Shown one piece after another: positions 1 through 12,943 of a stretch of 44,999 bases of DNA. Every line of letters begins with the position of its first letter. The stretch's first letter is position 1. The notes under the pieces were generated by a model. It was given only the letters and a program-made list of their open reading frames with translations, searched no databases and had not been told where the DNA came from. Made by a program: the position numbers and the translations under genes. This DNA is from an uncultured Rhodospirillales bacterium (GTDB taxonomy: Bacteria; Pseudomonadota; Alphaproteobacteria; Acetobacterales; Acetobacteraceae): contig CAIRTN010000360.1 in the NCBI GenBank assembly GCA_903881515.1, positions 1 to 44,999 on the forward strand, in the 5' to 3' direction.

Positions 1-1143
1 CATCATCGCCGCGGCGTAGAGCGGCATCCGCTTCACGAGGCCGCCATAGGCGGCGATCTCGCGGGTGTGCATCCGGTCGTAGACGACGCCGACGCAGAGG
101 AAGAGCGCGGCGGCGACGACGCCGTGCGAGAGCATCTGGAACAGGGCGCCGCCGATGCCTTGGGCGTTGAAGGTAAAGATGCCGATCGTCACCACGCCCA
201 TATGGGCGACGGAGGAATAGGCGATCAGCTTCTTCATGTCGGTCTGCGCCAGCGCGACCAGCGAGGTGTAGACGACGGCGACGACGGAGAGGGCGTAGAT
301 CATCGGCGCGAACTGGGCCGAGGCGACGGGCAGCATCGGGACGGAGAAGCGCAGGAAACCGTAGGCCCCCATCTTCAACAGCACGCCGGCGAGGATGACC
401 GAGCCGCCGGTGGGCGCTTCGACGTGTGCGTCGGGCAGCCAGGTGTGCACCGGCCACATCGGCACCTTCACGGCGAAGGAGGCGAAGAAGGCGAGGAACA
501 GCCAGGTCTGCATCTTCGGCGAGAACGCGGTGTTGAGCAGGACTTCGATGTCGGTGGTGCCGGCGGCGTACCACATGGCCAACAGGGCCAGGAGCATCAG
601 CACCGAGCCGGCGAGGGTGAAGAGGAAGAACTTGATCGCGGCGTAGACGCGGCGCGGGCCGCCCCAGACGCCGATGATCAGGTACATCGGGATCAGCACG
701 CCCTCGAAGAACATGTAGAACACGACGAAGTCGAGCGCGCAGAACATGCCGACCATCATCGTTTCGAGCACGAGGAAGGCGAGCATGAACTCGCGGACCC
801 TTGTGCCGATCGATTCCCAGCTGGCCAGGATGCAGATGGGGGTGAGCACGGTGGAGAGCAGGACGAAGAGCACGGAGATGCCGTCAACGCCCATGTGGTA
901 GGAGATGCCCCAGTCAGGCAGCCAGGCGACGCTTTCGACGAACTGGAAGCCGGCCTCGGTGGTGTCGAAGCGGACCCAGAGCACGAAGGACAGCGCCATG
1001 ACGATCAGGCTGGTCCACAGCGCGGTCCAGCGGGCGTTGGAGGCGACGACCGCCTCCTCACCGCGCACGGACATGATCACGGCGGCACCGACCAGCGGCA
1101 GCCAGGTGATGAGGGAGAGCAAGGGGAAACCTGCGGCGTTCAT
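1..1143 (-). CDS. nuoM: NADH-quinone oxidoreductase subunit M (partial; C-terminus beyond window start)
   Basis: Reverse-strand translation from ATG at 1143 gives [24 protein letters not shown]...[25 protein letters not shown]...[13 protein letters not shown], typical NuoM; directly downstream of nuoL. Confidence 0.93.
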   Translation of the reverse strand, partial: MNAAGFPLLSLITWLPLVGAAVIMSVRGEEAVVASNARWTALWTSLIVMALSFVLWVRFDTTEAGFQFVESVAWLPDWGISYHMGVDGISVLFVLLSTVLTPICILASWESIGTRVREFMLAFLVLETMMVGMFCALDFVVFYMFFEGVLIPMYLIIGVWGGPRRVYAAIKFFLFTLAGSVLMLLALLAMWYAAGTTDIEVLLNTAFSPKMQTWLFLAFFASFAVKVPMWPVHTWLPDAHVEAPTGGSVILAGVLLKMGAYGFLRFSVPMLPVASAQFAPMIYALSVVAVVYTSLVALAQTDMKKLIAYSSVAHMGVVTIGIFTFNAQGIGGALFQMLSHGVVAAALFLCVGVVYDRMHTREIAAYGGLVKRMPLYAAAMM

Positions 1144-1147
1144 GTCA

Positions 1148-3076
1148 TCACCGGAAAATCAGGAAAACGCCAACCAACACCACCACGCCTATGAGCATGG
1201 CGAAGGCGTAGTGGGCGATGGAACCGGTCTGCACCTTCACCACCTGCCCCGACGAGGAGGAGGTCAATGAAGCGAGGCCGTTGGGGATGCCGTCGATGAT
1301 CGTGGCGTCGCCGACCTGCCAGAGCAGGCGGGCGAGCGCGGTGATCGGGCGGATCAGCAGGGCGGCGTAGATCTCGTCGAAATACCATTTGTTCAGCAGC
1401 AGGCGGTAGATCACGCCGAAGGACTGCGCGAGCTGTGCCGGCACGGTGGGCATGCCCATGTAGAGCAGGTAGGCGAGCGCGATGCCGGCGAGGCCAACGA
1501 CGCTGGGGGCGAGACCGACCCAGGGGGCGAGCTCTTCCATGTCGTGCAGCACGTGGTTGGTCGAGGCGATGCGGATGCTTTCGCCCCAGAAGGCATGCCA
1601 ATGCTCGCCGAGGATTTCCTCGTGGAAGCCGATGCCGGTGGTGATCGCGCCGATGGCGAGCAGGATCAGCGGGCCGGTCATGACCCACGGGCTCTCGTGC
1701 ACGTGCTCCATGGTGTGATGATCCGCCCGCGGCGCGCCGTGGAAGGTGAGGATGATCAGGCGCCAGGAGTAGAAGGCGGTGAGGAAGGCTGCAAGCAGGC
1801 CGCAGATGAAGCCGTAGGTGCCGGAGGCGGAATGCGCGGCGTAGGCGGCTTCGAGGATGGCGTCCTTGGAGAAGTAGCCGGCGAAGGGGTAGACGCCGGC
1901 GAGTGCCAGGGAGCCGATCCAGAACACGGTGTAGGTGATCGGGATCTTCTTCCAGATGCCGCCCATCTTGCGGATGTCCTGCTCGTCGGACATCGCGTGG
2001 ATGACGGAGCCGGCGGCGAGGAACAGCAGGGCCTTGAAGAAGGCGTGGGTCAGCAGGTGGAAGATCGAGGCCTGGTAGGCGCCGACGCCGGCGGCGATGA
2101 ACATGTAGCCGAGCTGCGAGCAGGTGGAGTAAGCGATCACGCGCTTGATGTCGTTCTGCACGCAGCCGATGGTGGCCGCGAAGAGGGCGGTGCTGCCGCC
2201 GACCACCGCGATGAAGCCGAGCGCGCCGGGTGCGTAGTCGAGCAGCGGCGACATGCGGGCCATCAGGAAGACGCCTGCGGTGACCATGGTGGCGGCGTGG
2301 ATCAGCGCGGAGACCGGGGTGGGGCCTTCCATCGCGTCGGGCAGCCAGACATGCAGGCCGAGCTGTGCGGATTTACCCATCGCGCCGATGAACAGCAGGA
2401 TGCCGATCACCTCGTAGGCGCGGAAGGAGGTGCCGAAGACCTGATAGGCGTCGTTCTGATGGGCACCGATGGCTTCGAAGATCTCGCCGAAGGTGATGGT
2501 GCCGAAGACGAAGAACACCAGGGCGATGCCGACGGCGAAGCCGAGGTCGCCGACGCGGTTGACGATGAAGGCTTTCATCGCGGCGGCGCAGGCGCTGGGT
2601 TTGTGATACCAGAAGCCGATCAGCAGGTAGCTCATCAGACCGACGCCTTCCCAGCCGAAGAACAGCTGCAGCAGGTTGTCGGCGGTGACCAGCATCAGCA
2701 TCGCGAAGCTGAACAGGCTGAGATAGGAGAAGAAGCGCGGGTTGGATTTGTCGTGGCTCATGTAGCCGACGCTGTAGATGTGGATCAGCGTGGCGACGCA
2801 GGTGACCATCGCGACCATGACCGCAGACAGCGTGTCGTAGCGCAGTGCCCAGGAGACGTGGAACGAGCCGGCCTCGACCCAGGTGCCGAGCGAGATCACG
2901 CCAGCGGGGACGCCGTTGTAGACTAGGTCGATGAACGAGGCGACGCCGCAGATCGAGGCGAGCACCATGCACAGGATGGTCACGGCCTGTGCGGCACGGT
3001 CGCCGATGGAGCGGCCGAGCAGTCCGGCGATCAGCGAGCCCAGCAGGGGCGCGAAGACGGCAATAGCGTAAAACAT
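1148..3076 (-). CDS. nuoL: NADH-quinone oxidoreductase subunit L
   Basis: 642-aa [22 protein letters not shown]...[18 protein letters not shown]...[18 protein letters not shown] motifs of NuoL; nuo operon context. Confidence 0.97.
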   Translation of the reverse strand: MFYAIAVFAPLLGSLIAGLLGRSIGDRAAQAVTILCMVLASICGVASFIDLVYNGVPAGVISLGTWVEAGSFHVSWALRYDTLSAVMVAMVTCVATLIHIYSVGYMSHDKSNPRFFSYLSLFSFAMLMLVTADNLLQLFFGWEGVGLMSYLLIGFWYHKPSACAAAMKAFIVNRVGDLGFAVGIALVFFVFGTITFGEIFEAIGAHQNDAYQVFGTSFRAYEVIGILLFIGAMGKSAQLGLHVWLPDAMEGPTPVSALIHAATMVTAGVFLMARMSPLLDYAPGALGFIAVVGGSTALFAATIGCVQNDIKRVIAYSTCSQLGYMFIAAGVGAYQASIFHLLTHAFFKALLFLAAGSVIHAMSDEQDIRKMGGIWKKIPITYTVFWIGSLALAGVYPFAGYFSKDAILEAAYAAHSASGTYGFICGLLAAFLTAFYSWRLIILTFHGAPRADHHTMEHVHESPWVMTGPLILLAIGAITTGIGFHEEILGEHWHAFWGESIRIASTNHVLHDMEELAPWVGLAPSVVGLAGIALAYLLYMGMPTVPAQLAQSFGVIYRLLLNKWYFDEIYAALLIRPITALARLLWQVGDATIIDGIPNGLASLTSSSSGQVVKVQTGSIAHYAFAMLIGVVVLVGVFLIFR

Positions 3077-3080
3077 CCGC

Positions 3081-3389
3081 TCAGCCCTTCATCATCGTAA
3101 CGTCCTCGACCTCGATCGAGCCGCGGTTGCGGGAATAGATCACCACGATGGCCAGACCGATCGCAGCCTCGGCGGCGGCGACGGTGAGAACGAACATGGC
3201 CATCACCTGTCCGGCCAGATCCGCCAGCGCCGCGGAGAAGGCGACGAGGTTGAGGTTCACGGCGAGCAGGATGAGTTCGATCGACATCAGGATGACGATC
3301 ACGTTCTTGCGGTTGAGGAAGATGCCGAAGATGCCGAGCACCAGCAGGATGGCGCTCACGGTCAGGTAGTGTCCGAGCCCGATCACCAT
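3081..3389 (-). CDS. nuoK: NADH-quinone oxidoreductase subunit K
   Basis: [45 protein letters not shown]; start placed at the internal Met (3389) because the longer ORF start overlaps nuoJ. Confidence 0.95.
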   Translation of the reverse strand: MVIGLGHYLTVSAILLVLGIFGIFLNRKNVIVILMSIELILLAVNLNLVAFSAALADLAGQVMAMFVLTVAAAEAAIGLAIVVIYSRNRGSIEVEDVTMMKG

Positions 3390-3390
3390 C

Positions 3391-4083
3391 TTAGTGTCCC
3401 CCATGCCCGGCATGGGCGTGTTCATGCGTGTCCGGCTTCTCCGCCGCTTCCGGGATCGGATGCAGGTAGTCGGCCGCGCCGACGCCGGTGCCGATCGGGG
3501 CGTCGACCATCACCATGGTCTCCGACGCCTTGCGGGCGATCTGGCGGGCGATGATCTGCCGGCGGGATGGACCGCGGTCGCGCAGGGTCAGCACGATGGC
3601 GCCGATCATGGCGACCAGCAGCACCAGGCCCGAAAGCTGGAACAGCAGGATGTAGTCGGTATAGAGGAGCTGGCCGAGATGGGCGGTGTTCTCAAGCTCG
3701 GCGATGCGCGGTGCGAAGCGGAAGTTGGCGGCGTCGGGGGCGAACTTCCAGCCGCCGAGCACGATGCCAAGTTCCAGCAGCAGCATCGCACCGACCGTGG
3801 CGCCGACCGGGGCGTAGCGCTGGAAGCCCTCGCGCATCTGCGCGAAGTTGATGTCCAGCATCATGACCACGAACAGGAACAGCACCGCGACCGCGCCGAC
3901 GTAGACGATGACCAGGATCATCGCCAGGAATTCGGCGCCGGCCAGCAGGAAGAGAGCGGCGGCGTTGAAGAAGCCGAGGATCAGGAACAACACCGAATGC
4001 ACCGGGTTGCGTGCGGTGACGACCATCACGGCGGAGCCGATCAGGATCGCCGCAAAGAGATAGAAGGCCAGGGCGGCGATCAT
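3391..4083 (-). CDS. nuoJ: NADH-quinone oxidoreductase subunit J
   Basis: 230-aa [50 protein letters not shown]..., NuoJ family; operon position. Confidence 0.95.
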   Translation of the reverse strand: MIAALAFYLFAAILIGSAVMVVTARNPVHSVLFLILGFFNAAALFLLAGAEFLAMILVIVYVGAVAVLFLFVVMMLDINFAQMREGFQRYAPVGATVGAMLLLELGIVLGGWKFAPDAANFRFAPRIAELENTAHLGQLLYTDYILLFQLSGLVLLVAMIGAIVLTLRDRGPSRRQIIARQIARKASETMVMVDAPIGTGVGAADYLHPIPEAAEKPDTHEHAHAGHGGH

Positions 4084-4140
4084 TGAACCGTCTCCAGGGA
4101 AGGCTTGGTCTGGGCTGAGTTGCTGTGCATCATCAGGTCC

Positions 4141-4629
4141 TCACCGATACGGCGCATCGAGTTCGAGCCGGCGAGCCAGTTCCGGCTCCCAGCGATCGCC
4201 GTTCGCGAGCAGCTTGTCCTTGTCGTAGAGCAGCTCTTCGCGGGTCTCGGTGGCGAATTCGAAATTCGGGCCTTCGACGATGGCATCGACCGGGCAGGCT
4301 TCCTCGCAGAGGCCGCAATAGATGCACTTGGTCATGTCAATGTCGTAGCGCGTGGTGCGGCGCGAGCCGTCGTCGCGCGGTTCGGCCTCGATGGTGATCG
4401 CCTGGGCGGGGCAGACGGCCTCGCACAGTTTGCAGGCGATGCAGCGCTCCTCGCCGTTGGGGTAGCGGCGCAGCGCGTGCTCACCCTTGAAGCGCGGGCT
4501 GATCGGCCCTTTTTCGTAGGGGTAGTTCAGCGTCACCTTCGGACGGAACATGTAGCGGAAGGTCAGCGACATGCCGGAGAGGAGTTCGCTGAGCAGGAAG
4601 CTTCGCGCCGTGCGGTCGAGAAATGTCAT
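4141..4629 (-). CDS. nuoI: NADH-quinone oxidoreductase subunit I (2x[4Fe-4S])
   Basis: Two CxxCxxCxxxCP motifs ([24 protein letters not shown]); 162 aa. Confidence 0.97.
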   Translation of the reverse strand: MTFLDRTARSFLLSELLSGMSLTFRYMFRPKVTLNYPYEKGPISPRFKGEHALRRYPNGEERCIACKLCEAVCPAQAITIEAEPRDDGSRRTTRYDIDMTKCIYCGLCEEACPVDAIVEGPNFEFATETREELLYDKDKLLANGDRWEPELARRLELDAPYR

Positions 4630-4641
4630 GGTGCGATCCCC

Positions 4642-5658
4642 TTATGCTGCGTGCGGAAGCCAGCCGAAGGCAAGCAGGACGCCCGCCACCAGCACGAGGT
4701 AGAACAGCGAGAACGGCAGGAAGACCTTCCAACCCAGGCGCATCAGCTGGTCGTAGCGGTAGCGCGGGAAGGTGGCGCGGGTCCAAAGGAAGAAGAACAG
4801 AACCACGCAATCCTTCAGAATGAACCAGATCGGCCCCATCCAGGACGGCGTCGGGATGCCGAAGGGCGGCAGCCAGCCACCGAGGAACAGGATGGTCGTC
4901 ATCGACGCCATCAGGATCATGTTGGCGTATTCGCCGAGGAAGAACAGCGCGAAGGCCATGGCGCTGTATTCCAGGAAGAAGCCGGCGACGATCTCGCTTT
5001 CGCCTTCGGGAATGTCGAACGGGGCGCGGTTGGTTTCGGCTAGCGTCGAGATGAAGAAGATGACGAACATCGGGAACAGCGGGATGCAGAACCAGATGGT
5101 CTGCTGCGCCATCACGATTTTGTTCAGGTTCAGGCTGCCGACGCAGAGCAGCACGCAGACCATGACGAAGCCCATCGAGACTTCGTAGGACACCATCTGT
5201 GCGGCCGAGCGCAGCGCGCCGAGGAACGGGTATTTCGAGTTCGACGCCCAGCCCGAGATGATCACGCCGTAGACGCCGAGCGAAGAGATCGCGAACAGGT
5301 AGAGCACGCCGACATTGATGTCGGCGATCGCCCAGCCGTCGTTCACCGGGATCACCGCCCAGGCGATCATCGCCAGCCCAAAGGTGAGCATCGGCGCCAG
5401 CAGGAACAGCACCGGGTTGGCGCCCGAAGGAATGATGGTTTCCTTCATCAGCATCTTGATGGCGTCGGCGAAGGGCTGGAACAGGCCGAACGGCCCGACC
5501 ACGTTGGGGCCTTTGCGCATCTGCATCGCGCCCAGGACCTTGCGTTCGGCATAGGTCAGGTAGGCGACGCACATCAGCAGCGGCACCAGCAGGGCGAATG
5601 CCTTGAGCAGGGTGAGGATGAAGAAACCGAGAGTCGTATTGAACAGGAAGTCGATCAT
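4642..5658 (-). CDS. nuoH: NADH-quinone oxidoreductase subunit H
   Basis: [68 protein letters not shown]; start trimmed from the 355-aa ORF to the conserved N-terminus. Confidence 0.96.
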   Translation of the reverse strand: MIDFLFNTTLGFFILTLLKAFALLVPLLMCVAYLTYAERKVLGAMQMRKGPNVVGPFGLFQPFADAIKMLMKETIIPSGANPVLFLLAPMLTFGLAMIAWAVIPVNDGWAIADINVGVLYLFAISSLGVYGVIISGWASNSKYPFLGALRSAAQMVSYEVSMGFVMVCVLLCVGSLNLNKIVMAQQTIWFCIPLFPMFVIFFISTLAETNRAPFDIPEGESEIVAGFFLEYSAMAFALFFLGEYANMILMASMTTILFLGGWLPPFGIPTPSWMGPIWFILKDCVVLFFFLWTRATFPRYRYDQLMRLGWKVFLPFSLFYLVLVAGVLLAFGWLPHAA

Positions 5659-5663
5659 CCCGC

Positions 5664-7703
5664 TCACTCCGCCGCCGCCGCGAGGGCGGGTGCATGGGCC
5701 GCCGTGCATTCCGCCATTGTCGGGCTGGCACGGCTGACCGGATCAGTCTGGTAGTAGTTGGCAATCGCCGGCACGAAGGCCGCATCGCCCAGCGCACCGC
5801 CCTGCGGCGCCGCCGTCTCGTTGCCGCCGAAGCGGGGCAGGATGTCGACACGGGCGAACACCGGGTTCACCGCCTCGAGCCGCGCGCGCACGCCGGCCAG
5901 GTCGTCGTACGGCAGATGCTTGCCGATCCACCCGCTGACCGCGCGCAGGATCTTCCAATCCTCCCGCGCGTCGCCTGGCGGATAGATGGCGAGCTGGCCG
6001 CGCTGGGCCCGGCCTTCGGTGTTCACGTAAGTGCCGTTCTTCTCGGTGTAGGCCGCGCCCGGCAGGATCACGTCGGCGCGGGCAGCGCCCTTGTCGCCGT
6101 GATGGCCCTGATAGACCACGAAAGTGCTGGCACCGATCTTCGCGGTGTCGAACTCATCGGCACCGAGCAGCCAGAGCAGGTCAACCCCGCCGCCAAGCAT
6201 GCCGGCGAGGCCCTTGCCGCCCTTGCCGGGCAGGAAGCCGAGGTCGAGGCCGGCGACACGGGAGGCCGCGAGTTGCAGCACGTTGAAGCCATGCCAGTCG
6301 GTGGTGAGCATGCTGCTGGCAGCAGCGAGCTTCCAGCATTCCGCCAGCAGGGCCGCGCCGTCGGCACGGGCCAGGGCGCCGGCGCCGAGGATCAGCATCG
6401 GCTTCTTCGCTGCCTTCAGCACTTCAGCCACTGCCGGGTCGGACAGCGCGGCCGGCGTGGTGCCGATATGCTCGACCGGGTAGGTCAGGTCGGCCGCGGC
6501 GCCGATCAGGCCGATGCGCACGCCGCCGGCAAGGAAGCGCTTGCGGATGCGGGCGTTGATCAGCGGCGCCTCGATGCGCGGGTTGCTGCCGACGATGAGG
6601 ATGGCGTCAGCCTCCTCGATGCCGGCAATCGAGGTGTTAAAGGTGTAGAACTCGCGGCGCGAGGCGTCGTAGACCGCGCCGTCCTGCCGGCAATCCAGGT
6701 TCGACGAGCCCAGCGCGCCCATCAGGTCCTTCAGGGCGAGCATGCTTTCGGCATCGGCGAGATCGCCGGCGATGGCGCCGATGCGATCGCCCGCGAGGCC
6801 CTTGAGCTTGCCGTCGATGGCAGTGAACGCTTCTTCCCAGGTCGCCTTCACCAGCTTGCCGTCGCGCTTCACCCAACAACTGTCCAGGCGGCGGCGCTTC
6901 AGGCCGTCAACCGAGAAGCGACCCTTGTCGGCCAGCCATTCCTCGTTCACGTCCTCGTTGAGGCGCGGCAGGATGCGCAGCACTTCCGGGCCGCGGCTGT
7001 CGACACGGATGTTGGTGCCGACGGCGTCGAGCACATCCACGCTGTCGGTTTTCTTCAGCTCCCACGGCCGGGCGACGAAGGCGTAGGGCTTGGAGGTCAG
7101 TGCGCCGACCGGGCAGATGTCGATCAGATTGCCGGAAAGCTCGCTGGACAGCGCCTTCTGCACGTAGGTGCCGACTTCCATGCCCTCACCACGGGCGGTA
7201 GCGCCCATTTCGGAGACGCCGGCGATCTCGGTGGAGAAGCGGATGCAGCGGGTGCAATGGATGCAGCGCGTCATCACCGTCTTGACCAGCGGACCGAGGT
7301 CCTTGTCCTTCACGGCGCGCTTGCTCTCGTCATAGCGCGAGCTGTCGCCACCATAACCCATCGCCTGGTCCTGCAGGTCGCACTCGCCGCCCTGGTCACA
7401 GATCGGGCAATCCAGCGGGTGGTTGATCAGCAGGAATTCCATCACCCCGCGACGCGCCTTTTTCACCATCGGCGTGTCGGTGTGCACCACCATCCCTTCG
7501 TTCACGGGATAGGCGCAGGAGGCAAAGGGCTTCGGCGGCGCCTTCTCGATTTCGACCAGGCACATCCGGCAGTTGCCGGCGACGCTCAGCCGCTCGTGAT
7601 AGCAGAAGCGCGGGATTTCCTTGCCGGCGGCCTCGCAGGCCTGCAGCACGTTGGAGCGCGGCGGGACATCGACGTCGATACCGTCAACAGTGACCTTGAC
7701 CAT
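5664..7703 (-). CDS. nuoG: NADH-quinone oxidoreductase subunit G
   Basis: [58 protein letters not shown]..., 2Fe-2S plus FeS cluster domains; start trimmed to 7703. Confidence 0.95.
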   Translation of the reverse strand: MVKVTVDGIDVDVPPRSNVLQACEAAGKEIPRFCYHERLSVAGNCRMCLVEIEKAPPKPFASCAYPVNEGMVVHTDTPMVKKARRGVMEFLLINHPLDCPICDQGGECDLQDQAMGYGGDSSRYDESKRAVKDKDLGPLVKTVMTRCIHCTRCIRFSTEIAGVSEMGATARGEGMEVGTYVQKALSSELSGNLIDICPVGALTSKPYAFVARPWELKKTDSVDVLDAVGTNIRVDSRGPEVLRILPRLNEDVNEEWLADKGRFSVDGLKRRRLDSCWVKRDGKLVKATWEEAFTAIDGKLKGLAGDRIGAIAGDLADAESMLALKDLMGALGSSNLDCRQDGAVYDASRREFYTFNTSIAGIEEADAILIVGSNPRIEAPLINARIRKRFLAGGVRIGLIGAAADLTYPVEHIGTTPAALSDPAVAEVLKAAKKPMLILGAGALARADGAALLAECWKLAAASSMLTTDWHGFNVLQLAASRVAGLDLGFLPGKGGKGLAGMLGGGVDLLWLLGADEFDTAKIGASTFVVYQGHHGDKGAARADVILPGAAYTEKNGTYVNTEGRAQRGQLAIYPPGDAREDWKILRAVSGWIGKHLPYDDLAGVRARLEAVNPVFARVDILPRFGGNETAAPQGGALGDAAFVPAIANYYQTDPVSRASPTMAECTAAHAPALAAAAE

Positions 7704-7708
7704 CCCGC

Positions 7709-9007
7709 TTACTCCGCGGCCATGCGCGAAGAAGCCCCGCGCGATTTGTAGGCGGCGATCCGCGCCTCCATCTCCGGCCGGAAATGCCGGATCAGCCCCT
7801 GGATCGGCCAGGCCGCGGCGTCGCCGAGGGCGCAGATGGTGTGCCCTTCGACCTGTCGCGTGACCTGCTCCAGCGTGTCGATCTCTTCCGGTTCGGCGCG
7901 GCCCTGCACCATGCGGTTCATCACCCGCATCATCCAGCCAGTGCCTTCGCGGCACGGCGTGCACTGGCCGCAGCTTTCATGCTTGTAGAAGGCGCTGAGC
8001 CGGGCGATCGCTTTGACGATGTCGGTCGACTTGTCCATCACGATCACCGCGGCGGTGCCGAGGCCCGAGCGCACATCGCGCAGGCTGTCGAAATCCATCA
8101 GCACGGTGTCGCATGTGCTCTTCGGCAGCACCGGCACGGACGAACCGCCCGGGATCACCGCCATCAGATTGTCCCAGCCGCCGCGCACGCCGCCGGCGTA
8201 GGTCTCGATCAGTTCGCGCAAGGGGATGCCGAGTTCTTCCTCGACATTGCACGGCTTGTTCACATGGCCGGAGATGCAGAACAGCTTGGTGCCGGCATTC
8301 TTCGGGCGGCCGAGGGCGGAGAACCACGATGCGCCGCGGCGCAGGATGGTCGGCGCCACCGCGATGCTTTCGACATTGTTCACCGTGGTCGGGCAGCCAT
8401 ACAGGCCGACGGCGGCAGGAAATGGCGGCTTCAGCCGCGGCATGCCCTTTTTGCCCTCAAGGCTTTCGATCAGCGCGGTCTCTTCGCCGCAGATATAGGC
8501 GCCGGCGCCGCGATGCAGGTAGAGATCGAAATCCCAGCCCGAACCGCAGGCATTCTGGCCGATCAGCCCGGCCGCGTAGGCCTGGTCGATCGCGGCCTGC
8601 AGGCGCTGCGCCTCGTTGTAGAATTCGCCGCGGATGTAGATGTAGCAAGCATGCGCGCCCATCGCGAAGGAGGCGATCAGGCAGCCTTCGATCAGCTTGT
8701 GCGGATCGTGGCGGATGATGTCGCGGTCCTTGCAGGTGCCCGGCTCGGATTCGTCGGCGTTCACCACCAGGTAATGCGGCCGCGCGCCGATTTCCTTCGG
8801 CATGAACGACCACTTCATTCCGGTCGGGAAGCCCGCGCCGCCGCGGCCGCGCAGGCCGGAAGCCTTCATTTCGTCAACGATCGCATCGCGCCCGCGCGCC
8901 AGGATCGCCGCCGTGCCGTCCCAATCGCCGCGCGCGCGCGCGCCGGCCAGGCCCCAGTCATGGATGCCATAGAGATTGGTAAAAATCCGGTCTTTGTCGC
9001 TAAGCAT
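7709..9007 (-). CDS. nuoF: NADH-quinone oxidoreductase subunit F
   Basis: 432 aa; [58 protein letters not shown] motifs. Confidence 0.97.
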   Translation of the reverse strand: MLSDKDRIFTNLYGIHDWGLAGARARGDWDGTAAILARGRDAIVDEMKASGLRGRGGAGFPTGMKWSFMPKEIGARPHYLVVNADESEPGTCKDRDIIRHDPHKLIEGCLIASFAMGAHACYIYIRGEFYNEAQRLQAAIDQAYAAGLIGQNACGSGWDFDLYLHRGAGAYICGEETALIESLEGKKGMPRLKPPFPAAVGLYGCPTTVNNVESIAVAPTILRRGASWFSALGRPKNAGTKLFCISGHVNKPCNVEEELGIPLRELIETYAGGVRGGWDNLMAVIPGGSSVPVLPKSTCDTVLMDFDSLRDVRSGLGTAAVIVMDKSTDIVKAIARLSAFYKHESCGQCTPCREGTGWMMRVMNRMVQGRAEPEEIDTLEQVTRQVEGHTICALGDAAAWPIQGLIRHFRPEMEARIAAYKSRGASSRMAAE

Positions 9008-9011
9008 TCGA

Positions 9012-9650
9012 CTATTCCGTCTTCTCGAAGGAAAGCGAGGTCAGTGTGGTCGGCCCGCCTTCGGGCGCGGAAGTCTGCCGGCCGATGGTGGAACCCACCG
9101 GCGGGATTTCGCCCCGCTTCAGCGCTTCCAGCAGCGCCGTGGTCCGCGCGGCGTCCATGTCCTCGTAGAAATCGTCGTTGACCTGCAGGATCGGCGCGTT
9201 CACGCAGGCGCCGAGGCATTCCACCTCGGTCATGCTGAACAACCCGTCCTCGCTGGTTTCCTTCCAGCCCTTGATGCCCGTTGCCTTGCGGCAGGCATGC
9301 ACCACCTCGTCGGAACCACGCAGCCAGCACGGCGTCGTGGTGCAGACCTGCAGGTGAAACTTGCCGACCGGGGCGGTGTTGAACATCAGGTAGAAGGTCG
9401 CGACCTCGTAGACCCGGATCGGCGGCATGCCGAGGATGCGGCCGATCTCGTCCATCGCCGCGACCGGCACCCAGGCGCTGCCGGTGGTGCGACCCATCTG
9501 GCGCTGTGCCAGATCGAGCAGCGGCAGCACGGCGCTGGCCTGTTTGCCTTCGGGATATTTCGCCACGAAGTAAGCAATCTTCGCTTCGCTTTCGGCATCG
9601 AAAGCGAAAGTCGCGGGTTGCACCACCGCCTGTGTGTTTGCTTCGGCCAT
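9012..9650 (-). CDS. nuoE: NADH-quinone oxidoreductase subunit E
   Basis: 212 aa; [37 protein letters not shown]...[22 protein letters not shown]. Confidence 0.96.
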   Translation of the reverse strand: MAEANTQAVVQPATFAFDAESEAKIAYFVAKYPEGKQASAVLPLLDLAQRQMGRTTGSAWVPVAAMDEIGRILGMPPIRVYEVATFYLMFNTAPVGKFHLQVCTTTPCWLRGSDEVVHACRKATGIKGWKETSEDGLFSMTEVECLGACVNAPILQVNDDFYEDMDAARTTALLEALKRGEIPPVGSTIGRQTSAPEGGPTTLTSLSFEKTE

Positions 9651-9652
9651 GA

Positions 9653-10846
9653 CTACCTGTCGATCTCGCCAAACACGATGTCGAGCGATCCGATGACCGC
9701 GACGGCATCCGCCAGCATGTGACGCTTGGACATCACCTCGATCGCCTGCAGATGTGCAAAGCCGGTCGGGCGAATCTTGCAGCGATAGGGGCGGTTGGTC
9801 CCGTCCGACACCAGATAGACGCCGAACTCGCCCTTCGGCGACTCGACCGCGGTGTAGGTGGCACCGGCGGGCACGTGGAAACCCTCAGTGTAGAGCTTGA
9901 AGTGATGGATCAGCGCTTCCATCGACCGCTTCATCTCGCCACGGGTCGGAGCGGCGAACTTGCGGTCCTGCACCTTCACCGGGCCCGGCTTCATCTTCGC
10001 CAGGCATTGCTGGATGATCTTCACGCTCTCCCGCATCTCGCCGATGCGCATGAGGTAGCGATCGTAGCAGTCGCCATTGCGGCCGACCGCGATCTTGAAG
10101 TCCACCTCGGAGTATTTCTCGTAGGGCTGCGCACGGCGCAGGTCCCAGGGCACGCCGGAGGCGCGCAGGCAGGGGCCGGTAAAGCCCAGGCCGAGCGCCT
10201 GTTCGGCGCTGACGGTGCCGACATCGACCAGACGCTGTTTCCAGATCCGGTTTTCGGTCAGCAGGGTCTCGAGATCGTCGATGAACTGCGGGTAGGTTTC
10301 GGCCCAGTTGAAGATTTTTTCTTCAAGGCCGGCCGGCAGATCCTTCGCCACACCGCCGACGCGGAAGTAGTTGGCGTGCATGCGCGCACCCGAGGCGGCC
10401 TCGTAGAACTCCATGAGCTTCTCGCGCTCTTCGAAGCCCCACAGCGACGGGGTGATGGCGCCGACGTCGAGCGCGTAGGTGGTCACGTTCAGCAAGTGGT
10501 TCAGGATGCGGGTGATTTCGCTGAACAGGGTACGAATCCACTGCGCGCGCTCGGGCACCGTGATGCCCAGCAGCTTTTCCGTCGCCAGGCAGAACGGGTG
10601 CTCCTCCGACATCGGGCTGCAGTAGTCCAGCCGGTCGAAATAGGGCAGCGCCTGGATGTAGCTTTTGTACTCGATCAGTTTCTCGGTGCCGCGATGCAGC
10701 AGGCCGATATGCGGATCGGCGCGCACGACCTGCTCGCCATCCATTTCCAGGATCAGGCGCAGCACGCCATGGGCGGCGGGATGCTGCGGGCCGAAATTGA
10801 TCGAGTGGCTGTCGATCTCGACCGTTTTCGTCACGACCTCGTTCAT
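9653..10846 (-). CDS. nuoD: NADH-quinone oxidoreductase subunit D
   Basis: 397 aa; [22 protein letters not shown]...[17 protein letters not shown]-term [11 protein letters not shown]. Confidence 0.97.
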   Translation of the reverse strand: MNEVVTKTVEIDSHSINFGPQHPAAHGVLRLILEMDGEQVVRADPHIGLLHRGTEKLIEYKSYIQALPYFDRLDYCSPMSEEHPFCLATEKLLGITVPERAQWIRTLFSEITRILNHLLNVTTYALDVGAITPSLWGFEEREKLMEFYEAASGARMHANYFRVGGVAKDLPAGLEEKIFNWAETYPQFIDDLETLLTENRIWKQRLVDVGTVSAEQALGLGFTGPCLRASGVPWDLRRAQPYEKYSEVDFKIAVGRNGDCYDRYLMRIGEMRESVKIIQQCLAKMKPGPVKVQDRKFAAPTRGEMKRSMEALIHHFKLYTEGFHVPAGATYTAVESPKGEFGVYLVSDGTNRPYRCKIRPTGFAHLQAIEVMSKRHMLADAVAVIGSLDIVFGEIDR

Positions 10847-11436
10847 GACCGATCCACCTTCTCGTCACCCGGCAACGACGTCATCGCTTCCCAGGGCGAC
10901 AGGAAGTCGAAATTGCGGAAATCCTGGGTCAGCTTGACGGGTTCGTAGACCACCTGCTTGCGCTCCTCGTCGTAGCGCACCTCGACATACCCGGTGAGCG
11001 GGAAGTCCTTGCGCAGGGGATGCCCCTCGAAGCCGTAATCGGTGAGGATGCGGCGGAGGTCGGGCTGGCCGGAGAAGATGATGCCGAACATGTCCCAGGC
11101 CTCGCGCTCCCACCAGGTGGCGACCGGCCAGACCGTGTGCACGCTGGGCACCGGCTTGGTGTCGTCGGTGGTGACAATGACCCGCAGACGCTGATTCAAG
11201 GTGACCGACAGCAGGTTGTAGACCACGTCGAAGCGCTCTGCGCGCTCCGGCCAGTCCACCCCGCAGATATCGACGACCTGCTCGAACCGCAGCCCTTCGC
11301 CATCGCGCAGCGCCACCATCAGCGCATACAGCGAGTCGCGATCAGCCTGCACCACCAGCTCGTCCAACGCGAAGGACGTGCCACGCACCCCCGGCAGCGC
11401 CGCTACGGCCACTGCCACCGCCTGAAGGTCAGCCAC
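10843..11436 (-). CDS. nuoC: NADH-quinone oxidoreductase subunit C
   Basis: 197 aa; [50 protein letters not shown]. Confidence 0.96.
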   Translation of the reverse strand: MADLQAVAVAVAALPGVRGTSFALDELVVQADRDSLYALMVALRDGEGLRFEQVVDICGVDWPERAERFDVVYNLLSVTLNQRLRVIVTTDDTKPVPSVHTVWPVATWWEREAWDMFGIIFSGQPDLRRILTDYGFEGHPLRKDFPLTGYVEVRYDEERKQVVYEPVKLTQDFRNFDFLSPWEAMTSLPGDEKVDRS

Positions 11437-11965
11437 GGAGAATGGTTCCTGTGCGGCGGATCTTTTTCTGCAATTGCAGGATCCCGTAAATCAGCGCCTC
11501 GGCCGTCGGCGGGCAGCCCGGCACATACACGTCCACCGGCACCACCCGGTCGCACCCGCGCACCACCGAATATGAATAATGATAGTAGCCGCCGCCATTG
11601 GCGCAGCTGCCCATGCTGATGACCCAGCGCGGCTCCGGCATCTGGTCGTAGACCTTGCGCAGGGCGGGGGCCATTTTGTTGGTCAGTGTGCCGGCGACGA
11701 TCATTACGTCGCTCTGCCGCGGTGAGGCGCGCGGGATGATGCCCATGCGGTCAAGATCGTAACGCGGCATGTAGGCGTGGATCATTTCCACCGCGCAGCA
11801 GGCCAGACCGAAGGTCATCGGCCATAGACTGCCCGTGCGCGCCCAGTTCACCAGCTTATCCAGATTGGCGACGACGAAACCCTTGTCGGCCATCTCGCCG
11901 GTGATCCCCTTGATCACCGCGTCCTGCGCCGCCCCCGGTGGCAGCAACCCTGTTGCAGCATTCAT
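11429..11965 (-). CDS. nuoB: NADH-quinone oxidoreductase subunit B
   Basis: 178 aa; [105 protein letters not shown]. Confidence 0.97.
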   Translation of the reverse strand: MNAATGLLPPGAAQDAVIKGITGEMADKGFVVANLDKLVNWARTGSLWPMTFGLACCAVEMIHAYMPRYDLDRMGIIPRASPRQSDVMIVAGTLTNKMAPALRKVYDQMPEPRWVISMGSCANGGGYYHYSYSVVRGCDRVVPVDVYVPGCPPTAEALIYGILQLQKKIRRTGTILRG

Positions 11966-11969
11966 ACGC

Positions 11970-12332
11970 CTACTCCCAATCCAGGGCGCCCTTGCACCAT
12001 TCGTAGATGAACCCGACCGTCAGCACGCCCAGGAAGGCCAGCATCGAGAGGAAGCCGAACAGCCCGATCTCCGACAGGCTGACCGCCCACGGGAACAAGA
12101 ACGCCACTTCCAGGTCGAAGATGATGAACAGGATCGAAACCAGGTAGAACCGCACGTCAAAGCGCCGGCGCGCATCGTCGAATGCCTCGAACCCGCATTC
12201 ATACGCCGACAGCTTTTCCGCATAGGGCTTCTGCCTGGCCGCGATCAGTGATCCTCCCACCATGGCAATCGCAATCACCGCGGCGATCCCGAGGAACACC
12301 AGGATCGGGAAATAGTCGACTAGATCCGGCAT
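11970..12332 (-). CDS. nuoA: NADH-quinone oxidoreductase subunit A
   Basis: [24 protein letters not shown]...[44 protein letters not shown]; alternative start at 12350. Confidence 0.95.
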   Translation of the reverse strand: MPDLVDYFPILVFLGIAAVIAIAMVGGSLIAARQKPYAEKLSAYECGFEAFDDARRRFDVRFYLVSILFIIFDLEVAFLFPWAVSLSEIGLFGFLSMLAFLGVLTVGFIYEWCKGALDWE

Positions 12333-12495
12333 GGGATACCCTTCCATCAAGACGCCACGCCGGCTGATGCCGCATTGCAGCGCGATCGGACCTTAGCCGC
12401 AACGCGCGGCAACCGCCATAGGGCGGCTAGTGCATTTTCATTCGATTTCAAGGGGGAGATACGTGCAATGCGCAAAGCGCATTTTCTGCCGCCGC

Positions 12496-12572
<77 letters not shown>

Positions 12573-12786
12573 TTTGCGGCAGGCCGCAGCGTTTAAGACC
12601 CCTACCCTCCCCCGTCAACCCCATGTGGACGCTTTTCTGACGAAAGACTGAGCGCGCGGCCCGCGCATCTGAGTCCCACTCGGTACAGGTGCCCGCGATC
12701 CGCGAATCCGTGTGATCGGTCGAGGCAAATGGGGCACTGCAAAGCGCGCCCGGTATCGCTGAATGGCCCGCGTGACGGGCTGGGAA

Positions 12787-12858
12787 TGGGCGGTGACGGG
12801 TTCGAACCGCCGGCCCTCTCGGTGTAAACGAGACGCTCTACCGCTGAGCTAACCGCCC
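12787..12858 (-). tRNA. tRNA-Val(TAC), CCA not encoded
   Basis: Reverse complement GGGCGGTTAGCTCAGCGGTAGAGCGTCTCGTTTACACCGAGAGGGCCGGCGGTTCGAACCCGTCACCGCCCA; anticodon loop TTTACAC; 3' end followed by TTCCCA. Confidence 0.95.
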
Positions 12859-12892
12859 GTGCGGGGTGATGTAGCCGAGGCGGCCGGAATCG

Positions 12893-12920
12893 AAAAGGGC
12901 CGCCCTTGCGGGCGGCCCTT
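12893..12920 (-). terminator. Rho-independent terminator downstream of hup
   Basis: Minus-strand AAGGGCCGCCC-GCAA-GGGCGGCCCTTTTCG: 11-bp stem, GNRA loop, short T run, just after the hup stop. Confidence 0.85.
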
Positions 12921-12943
12921 GCCGTATCAGCGTGTCGCGGTGA

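Noticed and set aside
1544-2926. 460-aa plus-strand ORF
   Set aside because: Antisense to nuoL; D/E/G/H-rich nonsense composition.
5694-7751. 685-aa plus-strand ORF
   Set aside because: Antisense to nuoG; no domain motifs, composition of a shadow frame.
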